64,000 bases of DNA from Kuschelorhynchus macadamiae (taxonomy: Eukaryota > Arthropoda > Insecta > Coleoptera > Curculionidae), in contig JAUTXW010002159.1 of assembly GCA_030620095.1 (NCBI GenBank), forward strand, positions 186,001-250,000, given 5' to 3'. The position numbers were made by a program, and so were the translations under genes. This document shows positions 56,101 through 64,000 of this stretch, in pieces; positions within the stretch are counted from its first letter, which is position 1, and each line of letters begins with the position of its first letter. Below the pieces are notes generated by a model. The model did no database searches. It was not told where the DNA came from and saw only the letters and a program-made list of their open reading frames with translations.

Positions 56101-56802
56101 TAACTAATATAAAGACTGTAAAAAACTAATGTTAAGACAAATTCAACTGTCAACCTACTGTCTAAACTCTATAATAATAATTAATGTATAGTATATTATT
56201 GAATAAACTAGTATTATTTTTTGTTTAGAAAGTATGTACTTACTGTTTTTAGGAAACAGAAGAAATAATTGCCGACACATTAGGGGTAGAAGTCTTTCGT
56301 CACACGATAGCAGGAAATGTTCTTGTTGGGTCATATTGTGTGTTAAACAATAGAGGAGCATTAGTTCACCCTAACACCAGTATAGTTGATCAGGAAGAAT
56401 TATCTTCATTACTTCAGGTTCCTTTAGTTGTAAGTAAAGGAGTTTTTTTTTTTAAAGATCTACTATTTAAATTAATTTATGTTAATATTTTTTTAGGCTG
56501 GAACAGTCAACTGTGGTAGTTCAGTGTTGGGTGCTGGGGTAGTAGTAAACGATTGGTGTGCCTTCACGGGTATGGACACTACAGCTACAGAATTAGCAGT
56601 TATGGAATCAGTTTTTAGATTGAATGAAGCGGAACCAAGCAAAATTACTCAAGAAATGCGTGCAAGTCTTATTGAAGGGTATGTTATTTATTGAAAGAAC
56701 TAGTGTCAAAACCATACCAGTTATCTCTCTTGGTGTTTCTACTTTAAGGTAAAATATGTGCACTTAAATCATAATTTTTAACTTTTTTCTAGCATGTCAT
56801 GA
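44156..56802 (+). CDS. eIF6: Eukaryotic translation initiation factor 6
   Basis: Five coding exons: 44156-44262, 44455-44716, 56253-56429, 56497-56678 and 56793-56802. All introns are GT-AG. They total 738 nt and encode 245 residues, exactly the family length. The protein starts MAVRTHFESKNEIGVFSKLT and includes CVGNKKGLLVPSSTFDQELQ, VFRHTIAGNVLVGSYC and DWCAFTGMDTTATELAVMES, with the C-terminus LIEGMS. The five-fold pseudo-symmetric IF6 fold is expected throughout. eIF6 binds the 60S ribosomal subunit, is needed for its biogenesis in the nucleolus, and prevents premature joining to 40S. The last exon adds only ten coding bases. Intron 2 is about 11.5 kb and full of transposons, yet all splice sites and the frame are intact, so the gene is very likely functional. 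Confidence 0.97.
44831..45462. repeat. Inverted pair of mariner-related MITE modules in eIF6 intron 2
   Basis: 44831-44983 (starting TAGGTTCTTTTCTCAT, ending ACAATGCTG) and 45273-45462 (starting CAGGATGTGCC, ending GGAAAGACCCTG followed by TA) are diverged, inverted copies of the 185-bp module that forms the outer part of the mariner A repeats. They bracket about 290 bp that contains another imperfect palindrome (45068-45098 against 45163-45193). No transposase remains. Confidence 0.65.
46690..49130 (+). mobile_element. Jockey/CR1-type LINE in eIF6 intron 2
   Basis: Sense-oriented LINE, 5'-truncated in the endonuclease domain. It carries an RT region and a 3' UTR with AATAAA at about 49111. 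The sequence before it (45465-46689) holds no recognisable gene. Confidence 0.85.
46745..48992 (+). pseudogene. LINE pol with mutated RT motif A
   Basis: The endonuclease remnant (SLIDLILVNKTN..., TDHEAVFCKVKC) has stops near 46910 and 47170. An open frame from 47271 to 48992 (573 codons) then carries the RT: NDLRPISILPAASKILEK, motif A region SYPSVLIGMTKAFDSLN, motif B ERGVPQGSILGPLLF and motif C MYADDLQIY. In motif A the first Asp (usual L(I/L)D.(S/T)KAFD) is replaced by Gly (GGT), so the polymerase would be dead even where the frame is open. The long open RT frame against broken flanks suggests moderate age. Confidence 0.87.
49131..49875 (+). pseudogene. LINE endonuclease fragment
   Basis: Plus-strand codons read FYRPPSCSQNEDVKIL, LLFGDFNFPEIDWNQ, LLDICLVSDE and IEKSDHIVIFA. 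These are blocks of an APE-type LINE endonuclease, including the catalytic GDFN and SDH motifs. The frame is broken by several stops. It belongs to a different LINE from the one at 46690 and is followed directly by the tail of a minus-strand LINE. Confidence 0.75.
49876..51640 (-). pseudogene. LINE A: RT part with internal deletion
   Basis: The 3' tail (AATAAAGGC followed by TTTA repeats) lies near 49880-49910. The RT region reads QNFRPISILCNFSKLFE, motif A VIYTDFQKAFDQIDL and motif C LAYADDLKLF. Motif B and its surroundings (normally S/RG.PQGS.LGPLLF, about 80 residues) are missing, and the codons flanking the gap remain in frame (HKHLLDITECHTLAYADD). An upstream segment (51264-51620: STFWSFVRSKKGHTGIPG) is the linker before RT. 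The element continues beyond an inserted LINE at 55710-56095. Confidence 0.85.
51895..54606 (-). CDS. LINE B ORF2: endonuclease-reverse transcriptase
   Basis: Open over 903 codons. An APE-type endonuclease comes first: ILHTNIQSIRNKF, CLCINEHWL (Glu), VVVTGDFNVHF (Asp, Asn) and CGLSDHIGIVFEF (His). RT follows: NNYRPISLLPIFSKTFE, motif A SFYDLTKAFDCVSHD, motif B HGVPQGSVLGPLLFLIYIND and motif C LILFADDTTN. All catalytic residues seen are intact. The frame overlaps the end of ORF1. It is open back to 54654, yet no ATG lies near the junction: the codon at 54606 is GTG, and the first in-frame ATG is well inside the endonuclease. Translation may depend on coupling to ORF1 (inference). It would nick DNA and prime reverse transcription at the target. 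Confidence 0.93.
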   Translation of the reverse strand: MIRVPSKNNINNIDHVTTILHTNIQSIRNKFCDIEMILKDNYFNCLCINEHWLNADEFSVLTLEGYCTASGFCRSAKGHGGVAIYLRNGILYHDLNVTEYSEEVNCEVTGVFLEKSETQLITIYRSPSGDLNRFYEILCMVLDGLNFALNVVVTGDFNVHFHTEDGRALELCHLFQTYGLQSTVDFPTRGNACLDNIFTNIECDSSFPQPFSLCGLSDHIGIVFEFISICESKSKTRINYRPITDEGLFLLYNRIEAVSWDFVDDPRVSVEVGFQNFVEVITDTVEQCFPLKSKLVGAGQEPLQVNWFNKELRAMRERLHTLVSISKCHPHLITTADVNAYKYKYRDEICKAKKMAYDVYIGGSVNRPAAMWDVIRSKQSSSTSTMSQMLNAQTLNNFFTSTAEKIIGELPASDKTFQNYLLGPSPPEEFHFKLTTYNIVKQKLSDLKNSKSKDCYNLNTKIIKTLKNIIVYPLTKLINYCIINGIFPAVLKKAKVIPIFKNKGSTDDPNNYRPISLLPIFSKTFESILKDQINSFFERLNLFLQNQFGFRNRRSTTLAINTLTEWVAEAMEEESCVYASFYDLTKAFDCVSHDILLQKLAFYRFTDGSISLVRSYLSGRTQYVTYGHANSQRQLVRHGVPQGSVLGPLLFLIYINDLANFQSDPNLILFADDTTNTIKYISNDDLKDMINDTQENLANWFLANRLSMNQSKTQNLNFSLRLGNPDVPCDPHVKFLGVFLDPKLTWEEHIKQLCQGLSRKVYLVRMSYSILNWGHSSHTNKVFKLQRRCICVMAGLKWCDCCRQNFRDLKILTLPSIYILNCLNYIKLNTSHFAAHSDIHGYNTRNCHNIITNFHRLAHTRRGTDYYCVKFYNVLPEHIKSLDNKQFSCKIKNYLIKKIILFL
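54603..55649 (-). pseudogene. LINE B ORF1: zinc-finger/coiled-coil protein with one TAG
   Basis: The N-terminal part (55649-54990) starts MAGVENSPNIDKK and has a PHD-like finger CFHCGKTVVTTAICKKCTNV followed by FHPACL. A predicted coiled coil follows (IDDLKDIIQNIQQKY...VELQEKVHFLEVKLE). After an in-frame TAG (54990-54992) the same frame goes on through RFRKIENSSRPEPIMGK to a C-terminal domain (WVFVTGFDRKTEPKQILDFL, SFKLGI, WPEGIRINHF) typical of LINE ORF1 proteins, and ends at 54603. Total length is 349 codons. ORF1 proteins bind the element RNA. The TAG is the only lesion seen; readthrough cannot be excluded. Confidence 0.85.
55710..56095 (-). pseudogene. LINE A: endonuclease-RT linker part
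   Basis: Minus-strand codons read CSPLKRQRRRRFPPWFSHDI, then KGKAHKEYKKYKTPVHYRRL, the linker between endonuclease and RT in Jockey-like LINEs. It is the upstream continuation of the LINE A part at 49876-51640, separated by the inserted LINE B. The endonuclease itself is absent, so LINE A was 5'-truncated. Confidence 0.78.
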
Positions 56803-57757
56803 AGGAAAAAAAATTGGAACATATATGGGAGAAGGAAAGACACTTGTGCATCTATGTCAAGACGGTTTCAGTACTTTTATTTTTTATAATGAAAAAATTG
56901 TATTTAAAAAAAATTAATATAATTATAAAATCCATGTTGTCAATATTATTTTTATTGTGTTTTATGTTTATGTCCAATTTTTAGTTTTGGGTGTCAACTT
57001 GCACGATCATTTTTTTTAGTAACTACTTTTAATCTTGATTCAGCTCCTGTCTCTTGTTTCCAGTCAGTAAAACCTATGTAAGATCTCTTAACATATTTTA
57101 TCTGCACTATGCTGGGTATCTTTTTTTCTACATGTTGGTTTTTTGATATAAAAATGTTCAATGTCTATGAAAACTAGCAATTTGATATATAATATTTAGA
57201 GTGAAATAATTGATCTGTAGGTTTTATTATTAGGAAAAACTGTTCGTGGGGTGCTATAGCAGACATGAAAAAACAAACTTCTTGGAGAAATGATAAAAAT
57301 AAATGGAATGTCTTGTATATTATGCTTTCATGTTATAGGAATGCTTCCTTTGACTACAAAAAATCTTTAAAGACAACCATGCAACTTAGCAAAACCCATG
57401 CTCTAAGAAGCAACATATTCCTGATGACTTTACATTTATGTTAGGTGCTGTTAAACAATTTCTTGATAAATATTTAGAGTGGTAAACTCTGCCTACAGGT
57501 ACTTTTATTGTTTTGGAATAAAAAAGCTTATCAGGTTATAATAAGCAGGCTACTGTGATTATATAGAGTTATATTTAAAGGGGCCCAAAGAAAAAAAATT
57601 AAGTAACAGCTATTTTTATTAGAAAGTAGTTAAACTACAAATTGTGCTACTCTTGTGCTCTTCAAAAATTCCTGAAGGATCTCAGAATTCACATACCTTG
57701 ATAAAAAAAGTTATCAAAATCATATATAATTACGAAATTGTAGTGGCGGATTCATGG
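56803..57757 (+). other. eIF6 3' UTR and spacer
   Basis: Non-coding sequence after the eIF6 stop. An AATAAA occurs at about 57516; a closer polyadenylation signal was not obvious. No other gene was recognised. At 57745-57755 TAGTGGCGGATTCATGG resembles a hAT terminus, without a partner. Confidence 0.4.
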
Positions 57758-57895
57758 TTTAAAACTATTTTTTGGGTTTTTCCGCCTTAGAAAATTGAAA
57801 AAAATAAAATATAATTACCCTATAAATTGAATAGATAGTCTTGAGTTCTGGGTCCACTACGAAGGTACCCAAGGAACGACACTGAAAAATGCCTG
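57758..57895 (-). repeat. Left inverted repeat of Penelope 3
   Basis: Reverse complement of the 3' terminal part of the element (59561-59697) with a few small gaps, e.g. GGTCCACTACGAAG and GGAACGACACTGAAAAATGC are shared. It lacks the GAAACGTC hairpin that precedes the right copy. Confidence 0.9.
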
Positions 57896-57896
57896 T

Positions 57897-59346
57897 AAAA
57901 CACCACATTTCTATGGGGTACCAAAAATTCACAAACCAAACATGCCATTAAGACCAATAGTAAGTAGCGTAAACTCACCGACACATCCTTTAACTAGGTT
58001 TCTTTTAAATATATTAAAACCGCTAGTAGGTAATACTAATTCATATATAAAAAATTCACAACACTTCCTTGAGAAATTATCTAATATTCAAATAAATATA
58101 AATAATACACTGGTAAGTTTTGATATCGTTAGTCTTTTTACAAATGTACCTGTAGATAAAACTTTAAACATAGTAAGAAATAAACTTGAAAATGATAACA
58201 ATCTTAGTGAATGTACATCATTAAACATTAATACTATTCTAGAATTACTAACTTTTTGTGTAAAAACCACTTATTTTCAATACAAAAACGAATATTACCA
58301 ACAAAATTTTGGCATGGCTATGGGGTCTCCTTTATCTCCTTTACTAAGTAATATTTTTATGGAAAATTTTGAGTTAAATTATATTCAAAATTACGATCAT
58401 AAACCACTTATTTGGTGGAGATACATTGATGACATTTTTTGTATCTATGAACATGACGATCAACATTTAAATAACTTTTTATATCATATTAACACCAAAG
58501 AGCCAACAATTAAATTTACTATTGAAAAGGAAACAGATCAACAACTTCCATTTTTAGACATACTTATCGAAAAAGACATACACAGTTTTGAAACAAAAGT
58601 ATACAGAAAACCTACACACACAAACAGATACTTAAATTTTTACTCAAATCATCCAATCATGATTAAAAAGGGAGTTGTAAAAAGTCTATATGACAGAGCA
58701 AAAATAATTTGCAAAGATCAAAATTTTATTAAAGAAAAAAAATTTATAAAAGATGTTTTATATCAAAATAATTATCCTAACGATTTCGTTGAAAAATGTT
58801 TTTATGAATTTGAGAATCCAAAAGACAAAAAAATCCAAAATAGACCAATTACAAACCTCTTTATACCATACATACCTAATTTATCAGATAAAATAAAACG
58901 AATAGGTAAACGTTTTAACATCAGAACGATCTTTAAAACACAAAATACACTTAAAAGTAAACTTACAAAAACAAAACCTAGCAATGAACAAGAAAATACA
59001 AAAAATGTATAAAATTCTGTGTCAATGGAATAAATTTTACATAGGTGAAACCTCTAGGCCATTAGCCAAAAGAATTAAAGAACACCAAACATACATAAAA
59101 AATAGGGAATTTCAAAAATCAAACATTTGCCAACATGCACTAGATAACAATCATAAAATTAATTGGAATGCTTCTAGTATTTTAGCAAAAGAACCATGTT
59201 CCAAAAAACGTAAAATAAAAGAAAGTGCCTTAATATTATTAAATAAAGATAATTGTGTAGCATCTTGTTCCGTTAGTTTTAATAACACTTGGTTAAATTT
59301 GCTAAATACTGAAGTAAAAAAAAAGAAACACCTCAAAATACAATAA
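57897..59346 (+). pseudogene. Penelope 3 RT / GIY-YIG endonuclease, 5'-truncated
   Basis: It starts mid-protein at HFYGVPKIHKPNMPLRPIVS, the Penelope RT entry motif. Motif A is TLVSFDIVSLFTNVP, motif B FGMAMGSPLSPLLSNIFME and motif C WWRYIDDIFCIY; all are intact over 57942-59012. A one-base frameshift at about 59010 then leads into the endonuclease (MYKILCQWNKFYIGETSR, KRIKEHQTYIKN, ending near 59346). The usual second Cys of the zinc motif before the YIG block is Trp (TGG). The missing N-terminus and the frameshift make this copy inactive, though the RT core is well kept. Confidence 0.9.
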
Positions 59347-59560
59347 ATTAAAATGAACATACTCTAGGTACACCTAGTTCGCACCTTATTCTAACAATTA
59401 AAAATAACACCTTTAAATTGACATTCACTGACATCTTGTCGGAGATTAGCCATTCTGGTTATATTTCTGATACGAAACATAAGACATATTCTGCTTTTAG
59501 TATTTTATTTGTAGGTTTGCTGAAGACGGGGGTAGACTTTCCCTCGAAACGTCCAGAAAG

Positions 59561-59697
59561 CAGGCATTTTTCAGTGTCGTTCCTCGGGTACTTCGTAGTG
59601 GACCCAGAAAAACTATCTATTCAATTTATGGTAATTATATTTTATTTTTTATTTTTTTCAATTTTCTAAGGCGGAAAAACCCAAAAAATAGTTTTAA
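59561..59697 (+). repeat. Right inverted repeat of Penelope 3
   Basis: Forms the 3' end of the element, preceded at 59525-59553 by GACG/CGTC around a G-rich/C-rich hairpin and GAAAC. Confidence 0.9.
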
Positions 59698-60073
59698 AAT
59701 CATATATTTCATGTAAGAACATAAAATCGTTTACATACGCTACTACAAAATGAATTACAATAAAATAGAATCAATAGGCATACTTTTTTTTAACTACTAC
59801 ATTAAAAAATATCAAGTAACCACCATAAAATATGAAATCAAAACAACTTAAAATAATTATCGATGCTATAACATGCTTTAAATTAGTCTTTTAATTTTAT
59901 TTTAAAATTTCTAAAAATCTGTCGTTTGAATTTGACTTGGTAAAACATTAAACAATTTAATTTCCCAGTAACCAGTTCTGCTCTAACACCTCTTCAGTCG
60001 ACAGTAAGGAAGCACCAGATTAATTTTGATTTCCTGTATTATAGTTACGTTAATTCAAATGTGTCTGATACTT
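59698..60073. other. Non-coding spacer
   Basis: AT-rich sequence without recognisable coding or repeat features. Confidence 0.4.
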
Positions 60074-60559
60074 ATTATTTATTTATTCAAACTCTACAAA
60101 GAATAACTCCAATTGGCTTAGACTAGTCAGAATTAAATGTTCTAAGTTAAAGTCAAACAAAGTAAAAAAACCAGGCACATAAAGATATACACAAGCAAGC
60201 TTAATAGTAAGTATTAAATATCGTAGTATAATAATTCTAAAACATCACACACAATTTAAAATAAAACATTTAAAACTTCTAAAGTTATTACAAAACAGAT
60301 CGTGATTTGAAAATCGGTTATTGTAATTTTTCACTATTCTATCGATAAAAGAATTATTACTCTACTAGGAACTCGAAATAAAATATTAGCCAGCAAGTCA
60401 CTACAATCTATAAAACCATTTAACAGTTTAAACAGAAAAAGTGCCATCGCAATGTGTCTGGGCTTTTCAAGCCTAGTACTATAAGAAATGTCATTATAAA
60501 GTATGTTGTTATATTTGTACAATAGAAACTTGCAAAATTTGTTTTAAACAGATTCAATT
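60074..60559 (-). pseudogene. LINE 6: C-terminal part and 3' end
   Basis: The tail with AATAAATAAATAAT lies near 60075-60090. Minus-strand codons RIESV, NKFCKFLLYKYNNILYN and RHIAMALFLFKLLNGFIDC are the end of a Jockey/CR1-type RT protein. The upstream part lies at 63632-64000, beyond an inserted LINE. Confidence 0.75.
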
Positions 60560-63500
60560 CTGTTAATATAACATAAATTTGGATATCAACATAATCTATC
60601 AAAATGTGAGGGGCTTAAATACAAAAATTCAAGAGTTTTATACCTCACTATCTGCAGCGGACTACAGTGTGGTGTCTGTGTCTGAAACCTGGTTGCAGCC
60701 AAGCATATTCAGCAGTGAACTCTTCCATGACAGCTACACCGTCTTTCAGAATTATAGGGATCTTGATGCACTTAATCTATCAAGGGGAGGAGGTGTACTG
60801 CTAGCAGTACGAGATGAGCTTAAGTGTAGTAAACTTGATTTGTCAGACTTTGAGAGGTGTGTGCCAAGCGCTGATGTTGTTGGATGCAAAATATTACTTA
60901 CTCACAATAAACTCATATATGTATTTGTAATCTATATACAACCCAACATTGCTGTGGAGCAGTATACTCAAATTTTTGAGTGCTTCGAATCTCTACCTTA
61001 TCTACAATTGTGGGTACAAATTATGACATGAATACAAAACTTAGTACATCAATTTCTAGCCCTTTTCAGCCTTACTCAACTCAATCTCATAGGAAACAAT
61101 TACAATAACATACTTGACCTTGTAATATCTGATCTGTCTTGTATTGTCTCCAGGGAGACACCGCCCCTTGTTCCGGAGGATGCATACCATCCAACCCTCC
61201 TGATATCACTAGATATAAAAACAGAATCGCCTCAGAAAAATTTTCCTATTGATGATTCTAGCAAAAGGTATAATTTTCGTAAAACAAACTTTGTACTCCT
61301 CTACAACATGATTTATGACTTCAACTGGGAAAATCTTTTCTTGTTAAATGATGTTAATGTAGCAGTAAACTATTTTTATGAGCGTTTGCGCGAGGCATTT
61401 GATCAGACTACCCCGTTACTTAGATCAAAAAAGTCTAAATATTCGTATCCTTCTTGGTATACGAAAGATCTCATTAAAAGCATAAAAGATAAATCAATGT
61501 GGCATAGAACATGGAAGGCGACTCAGACCCAATACTATCATGACAAATTTACCTCAGCTAGATTAACTACAAAACGTCTCACTAGAAATACTTATCAAAA
61601 TTACATAAGCTCGGTACAAAACTCCATTAAAGCTGAACCAAAACAATTCTGGAAATACATTCAAGACAAAAAAAGGAAAACCAGAATCCCCTGCTCCATG
61701 CTTGATGGTGAAAAAGAATTGGATTCGCCACAACAAATTGTAGATTCGTTCGCAAATTTCTTCAAAAGCGCATTTTCAACTCCCAACAATAATAATAATT
61801 ATCAAGATCCCACTGTTTGTCATATGAGTCAGAATATATCACTCAAAGCAGTTGACGAGAATGAGGTTCTTTTAGCTCTTAAAAAACTAAAACCCAAAAT
61901 GACCGCTGGCACGGATCAGATACCTTCTTTTATCATAAAGGACTGTGCCCATGCTTTGGTAACGCCTCTTTGCTTCATTTTCAACCTTTCTCTTAAAACA
62001 TGCGTGTTTCCCGAACTATGGAAAGTGGCACGTGTGTGCCCCATTTTGAAAACAGGTAAACCGAGTATAGTAACAAACTACAGACCTATTGCAATACTTT
62101 CCAACTTTGCGAAGGCTCTGGAGATGGCTTTATGTGAACGCATTTTCCACCAAGTAAAAAATGTAATTCTAACTGAACAACATAGTTTTTACAAAGATCT
62201 ACAGTAACAAACTTGGCTTGTTTTTCCCAATTTATATATCAAGCATTTCAAAATAAAAACCAAGTAGATACAATCTTTACAGACTTCTCCAAAGCCTTCG
62301 ACAGGTTGGACCACAGCATGACACTTACAAAAATGCGAGCCATAGGTTTTGATGAAAACTTAATTTTGTTTTTTACATCTTACTTGTCAAATCATGAGCA
62401 ATTTGTTGAATACTCTGGATATAGGTCTGATAAATTCATCGCTACAAGCGGAGCACCCCAAGGTAGTAATCTTGCCCCACTTGTTTTTTCAATATTTGTC
62501 AATGATAACACAACAGGTATTACTAGCAGGAAATTGCTTTTCGCAGACGACTTCAAAATCTTTCGCGAAATTTCAGGACCCGAAGACTGCATTGCCCTCC
62601 AGAACGACTTAAACATAATCGTAAAGTGGTGTGCTAACAATAAATTACCTTTAAATATCAGTAAGTGCAAACAAGTATCTTTCTCGCTAAAGCCATCTGA
62701 TATTGACTTTTCCTATAAGATAAATGAGGCGCCCCTTGAGAAATGTGAGAGGGTTAAGGACTTGGGTGTATACATGGACAAAAAAATGTCCTTCTCACAA
62801 CATATTCAGGAGACGACACAATCGGCGCTGAGAGCACTGGGATTTCTTATACGCTCTGCACAATCTTTTAATAATATTTCCTGTCTCAAAATACTTTTTA
62901 ATTCTCTTGTAAAATCCAAACTCAATTATGCACCACTAATTTGGTCGCCAATTTATAAAATTCATATCGACAGGCTAGAATATGTGCAGAGGAGATTTCT
63001 TAAGTTCTTGTTCTTTAGGGTCGAGGGTCATTACCCAGAAAGGGGCTTCAACCATGATGTGTTACTAAACCAGTTCAGTGTTGCCACACTGGAAAATCAC
63101 AGAAAATGCTTATCTCTTATATTTTTGTTTAAACTAACAAACAACTTAATAAACTGCCCGGAATTACTTCAACAATTAAACTTCCACGTTCCAATATATA
63201 ACTCTAGAAATCCCAATTTTTTCTACATAAATGCTTCATATACTAACACCGGGAAAAAAGCTCCCTTATACCAAATCTGTAACAACTACAACATCAGCGC
63301 TCATAATACTAACCTGGATATTTTCAGTTTTAGTTACAAGGAATTTAGAAAGACAGTATTACATCTTACTCTGTGATGATGTTTTTTGCATTTGCTGTAT
63401 TTGTCTGTTATTCCCATATTAAGTGGTTGGATATTTATAAAAGTTTCGTTGTGTTGTATTTAGAATAATTAGAATTTACTATTATAATACTATACTTTTT

Positions 63501-63631
63501 TTATGTCCTTTTAAGTTTAGTGTCGTAAGTTTTGCAATACTCTATTTAAATTAATTAGTTAAATTGTCTTGCAATTGGGTGGTTTATCTGCCTGTAAGAT
63601 AATACTACGTAAATAAATAAATAAATAAATA
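60560..63631 (+). mobile_element. LINE 5, nearly full-length pol
   Basis: A plus-strand LINE from the start of its endonuclease domain to a (TAAA)n tail at about 63611-63631. It is inserted in a minus-strand LINE whose parts lie on both sides. No ORF1 was seen. Confidence 0.9.
60579..63376 (+). pseudogene. LINE 5 pol: endonuclease and RT, three breaks
   Basis: The endonuclease begins INIIYQNVRGLNTKIQEF, with SVSETWLQPSIF, and later ILDLVISDLSC; the GDFN and SDH blocks are eroded between 61000 and 61200. The linker and RT start lie in 61308-62207 (KQFWKYIQDKKRKTRIPC, NYRPIAILSNFAKALEM). The rest of RT lies in 62213-63376: motif A FTDFSKAFDRLDHS, motif B SGAPQGSNLAPLVFSIFVND and motif C LLFADDFKIF. 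Breaks occur near 61030, near 61200 and at 62205. The catalytic Asp residues of RT are intact. It is related to LINE A in the eIF6 intron. Confidence 0.9.
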
Positions 63632-64000
63632 TGCCGGATTATATGGACATAATAGCTTTGGTATCCCAGATATACCTGCAGTTCTGCTTCAAAAATCCCA
63701 ACATTCTATGTGCTTTTAGCACAATGTTGTCAATATGTCTATTAAAGTTTATCTCTTCGTCAAATGTTACACCTAAATCGTTTATTGTGTCTACTGATTC
63801 CAAAATATCGCCTCCGATACAATAGTCAAATATTATTGAATCCTTACATCTACAAAAGCGCATGATTTTACATTTGGTAATATTAAGATTCAAAAAGTTT
63901 TCCTGACACCAGTTAACTAAATTGTCAAGATCTAATTGAACGGAAACACAGTCTTCATAACTATTGACAACACTAAAGAATTTAAGGTCATCTACATACA
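63632..64000 (-). pseudogene. LINE 6: RT motif C region, cut by window edge
   Basis: Minus-strand codons YVDDLKFFSVVNSYEDC, LVNWCQENFLNLNITKCKIM and INDLGVTFDEEINFNRHID are the RT motif C and thumb region of a Jockey-like LINE. Motif C is YVDD where most LINEs here have YADD or FADD. It continues to the left at 60559-60074 after the LINE 5 insertion, with roughly 20 residues missing at the junction, and runs out of the window on the right. Confidence 0.8.

Larger units (their letters stand above)
57758..59697 (+). mobile_element. Penelope-like element 3 flanked by inverted repeats
   Basis: RT and GIY-YIG coding sequence lies between inverted repeats 57758-57895 and 59561-59697. AAAATCATATAT occurs at 57716-57727 and again at 59696-59707, a candidate 12-bp target duplication. 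The 5' part of the gene is missing: the left repeat joins directly to the RT codons at 57897. Confidence 0.88.

Noticed and set aside
59520..59556. Hammerhead ribozyme in the Penelope 3 tail (CTGAAGA...GAAAC)
   Set aside because: The two core-like strands are present, but the base pair next to CTGAAGA would be C-C and the stem is weak by eye. Kept only as a structural observation, not annotated as ncRNA.

Overview
This is an AT-rich eukaryotic window from an insect genome. The repeat set (several Penelope-like elements, Tc1/mariner elements, a P element, a Ty3/Gypsy element, many Jockey/CR1-type LINEs) would suit a beetle, but nothing here fixes the order. Three conserved host genes are supported: the last coding exon of an LMX1-type LIM-homeobox gene (+, 7906-8141), a complete LSM2 gene (-, 33042-33528, four coding exons, 95 aa) and a complete eIF6 gene (+, 44156-56802, five coding exons, 245 aa). 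A short possible first exon (33828-33937) lies divergent to LSM2. Almost everything else with coding capacity is transposon-derived.

Layout. 1-7905 is probably LMX1 intron and holds a decayed Penelope element (1858-4310) and mariner A (4723-6785). After the LMX1 exon come a Tc1 element (8544-9909), a (TA)n tract and an IS630/Tc1-type gene with DD81E spacing (10525-11788). 14540-19420 is a nest: a Penelope copy split by a LINE tail and by mariner B. 20330-27250 is a second nest: mariner D holding a 4.6-kb Gypsy element with LTRs and a TSD, plus a hAT scrap. 27478-31775 has a small MITE in a LINE tail and a P-element gene split by mariner C. LSM2 follows, then two LINEs (33990-38192), SINE-like repeats (39060-40372), a long stretch with no recognisable gene, a MITE (42745-43240) and eIF6.

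eIF6 intron 2 is about 11.5 kb and is filled with LINEs, including an almost intact two-ORF LINE (51640-55700) inserted in an older LINE. Downstream are a Penelope element with ~138-bp terminal inverted repeats (57758-59697) and a LINE inserted in another LINE (60074-64000).

The most unusual theme is a group of mariner-like elements (transposase spacing DD40D-DD41D) with very long inverted repeats (434, about 621 and 294 bp; a fourth is diverged). In two of them the repeat is modular: it contains internal TA-bounded transposon-like ends. Related 150-190-bp modules occur alone (27478-27648) and as an inverted pair inside eIF6 intron 2 (44831-45462). Two of the transposase genes appear to carry spliceosomal introns.
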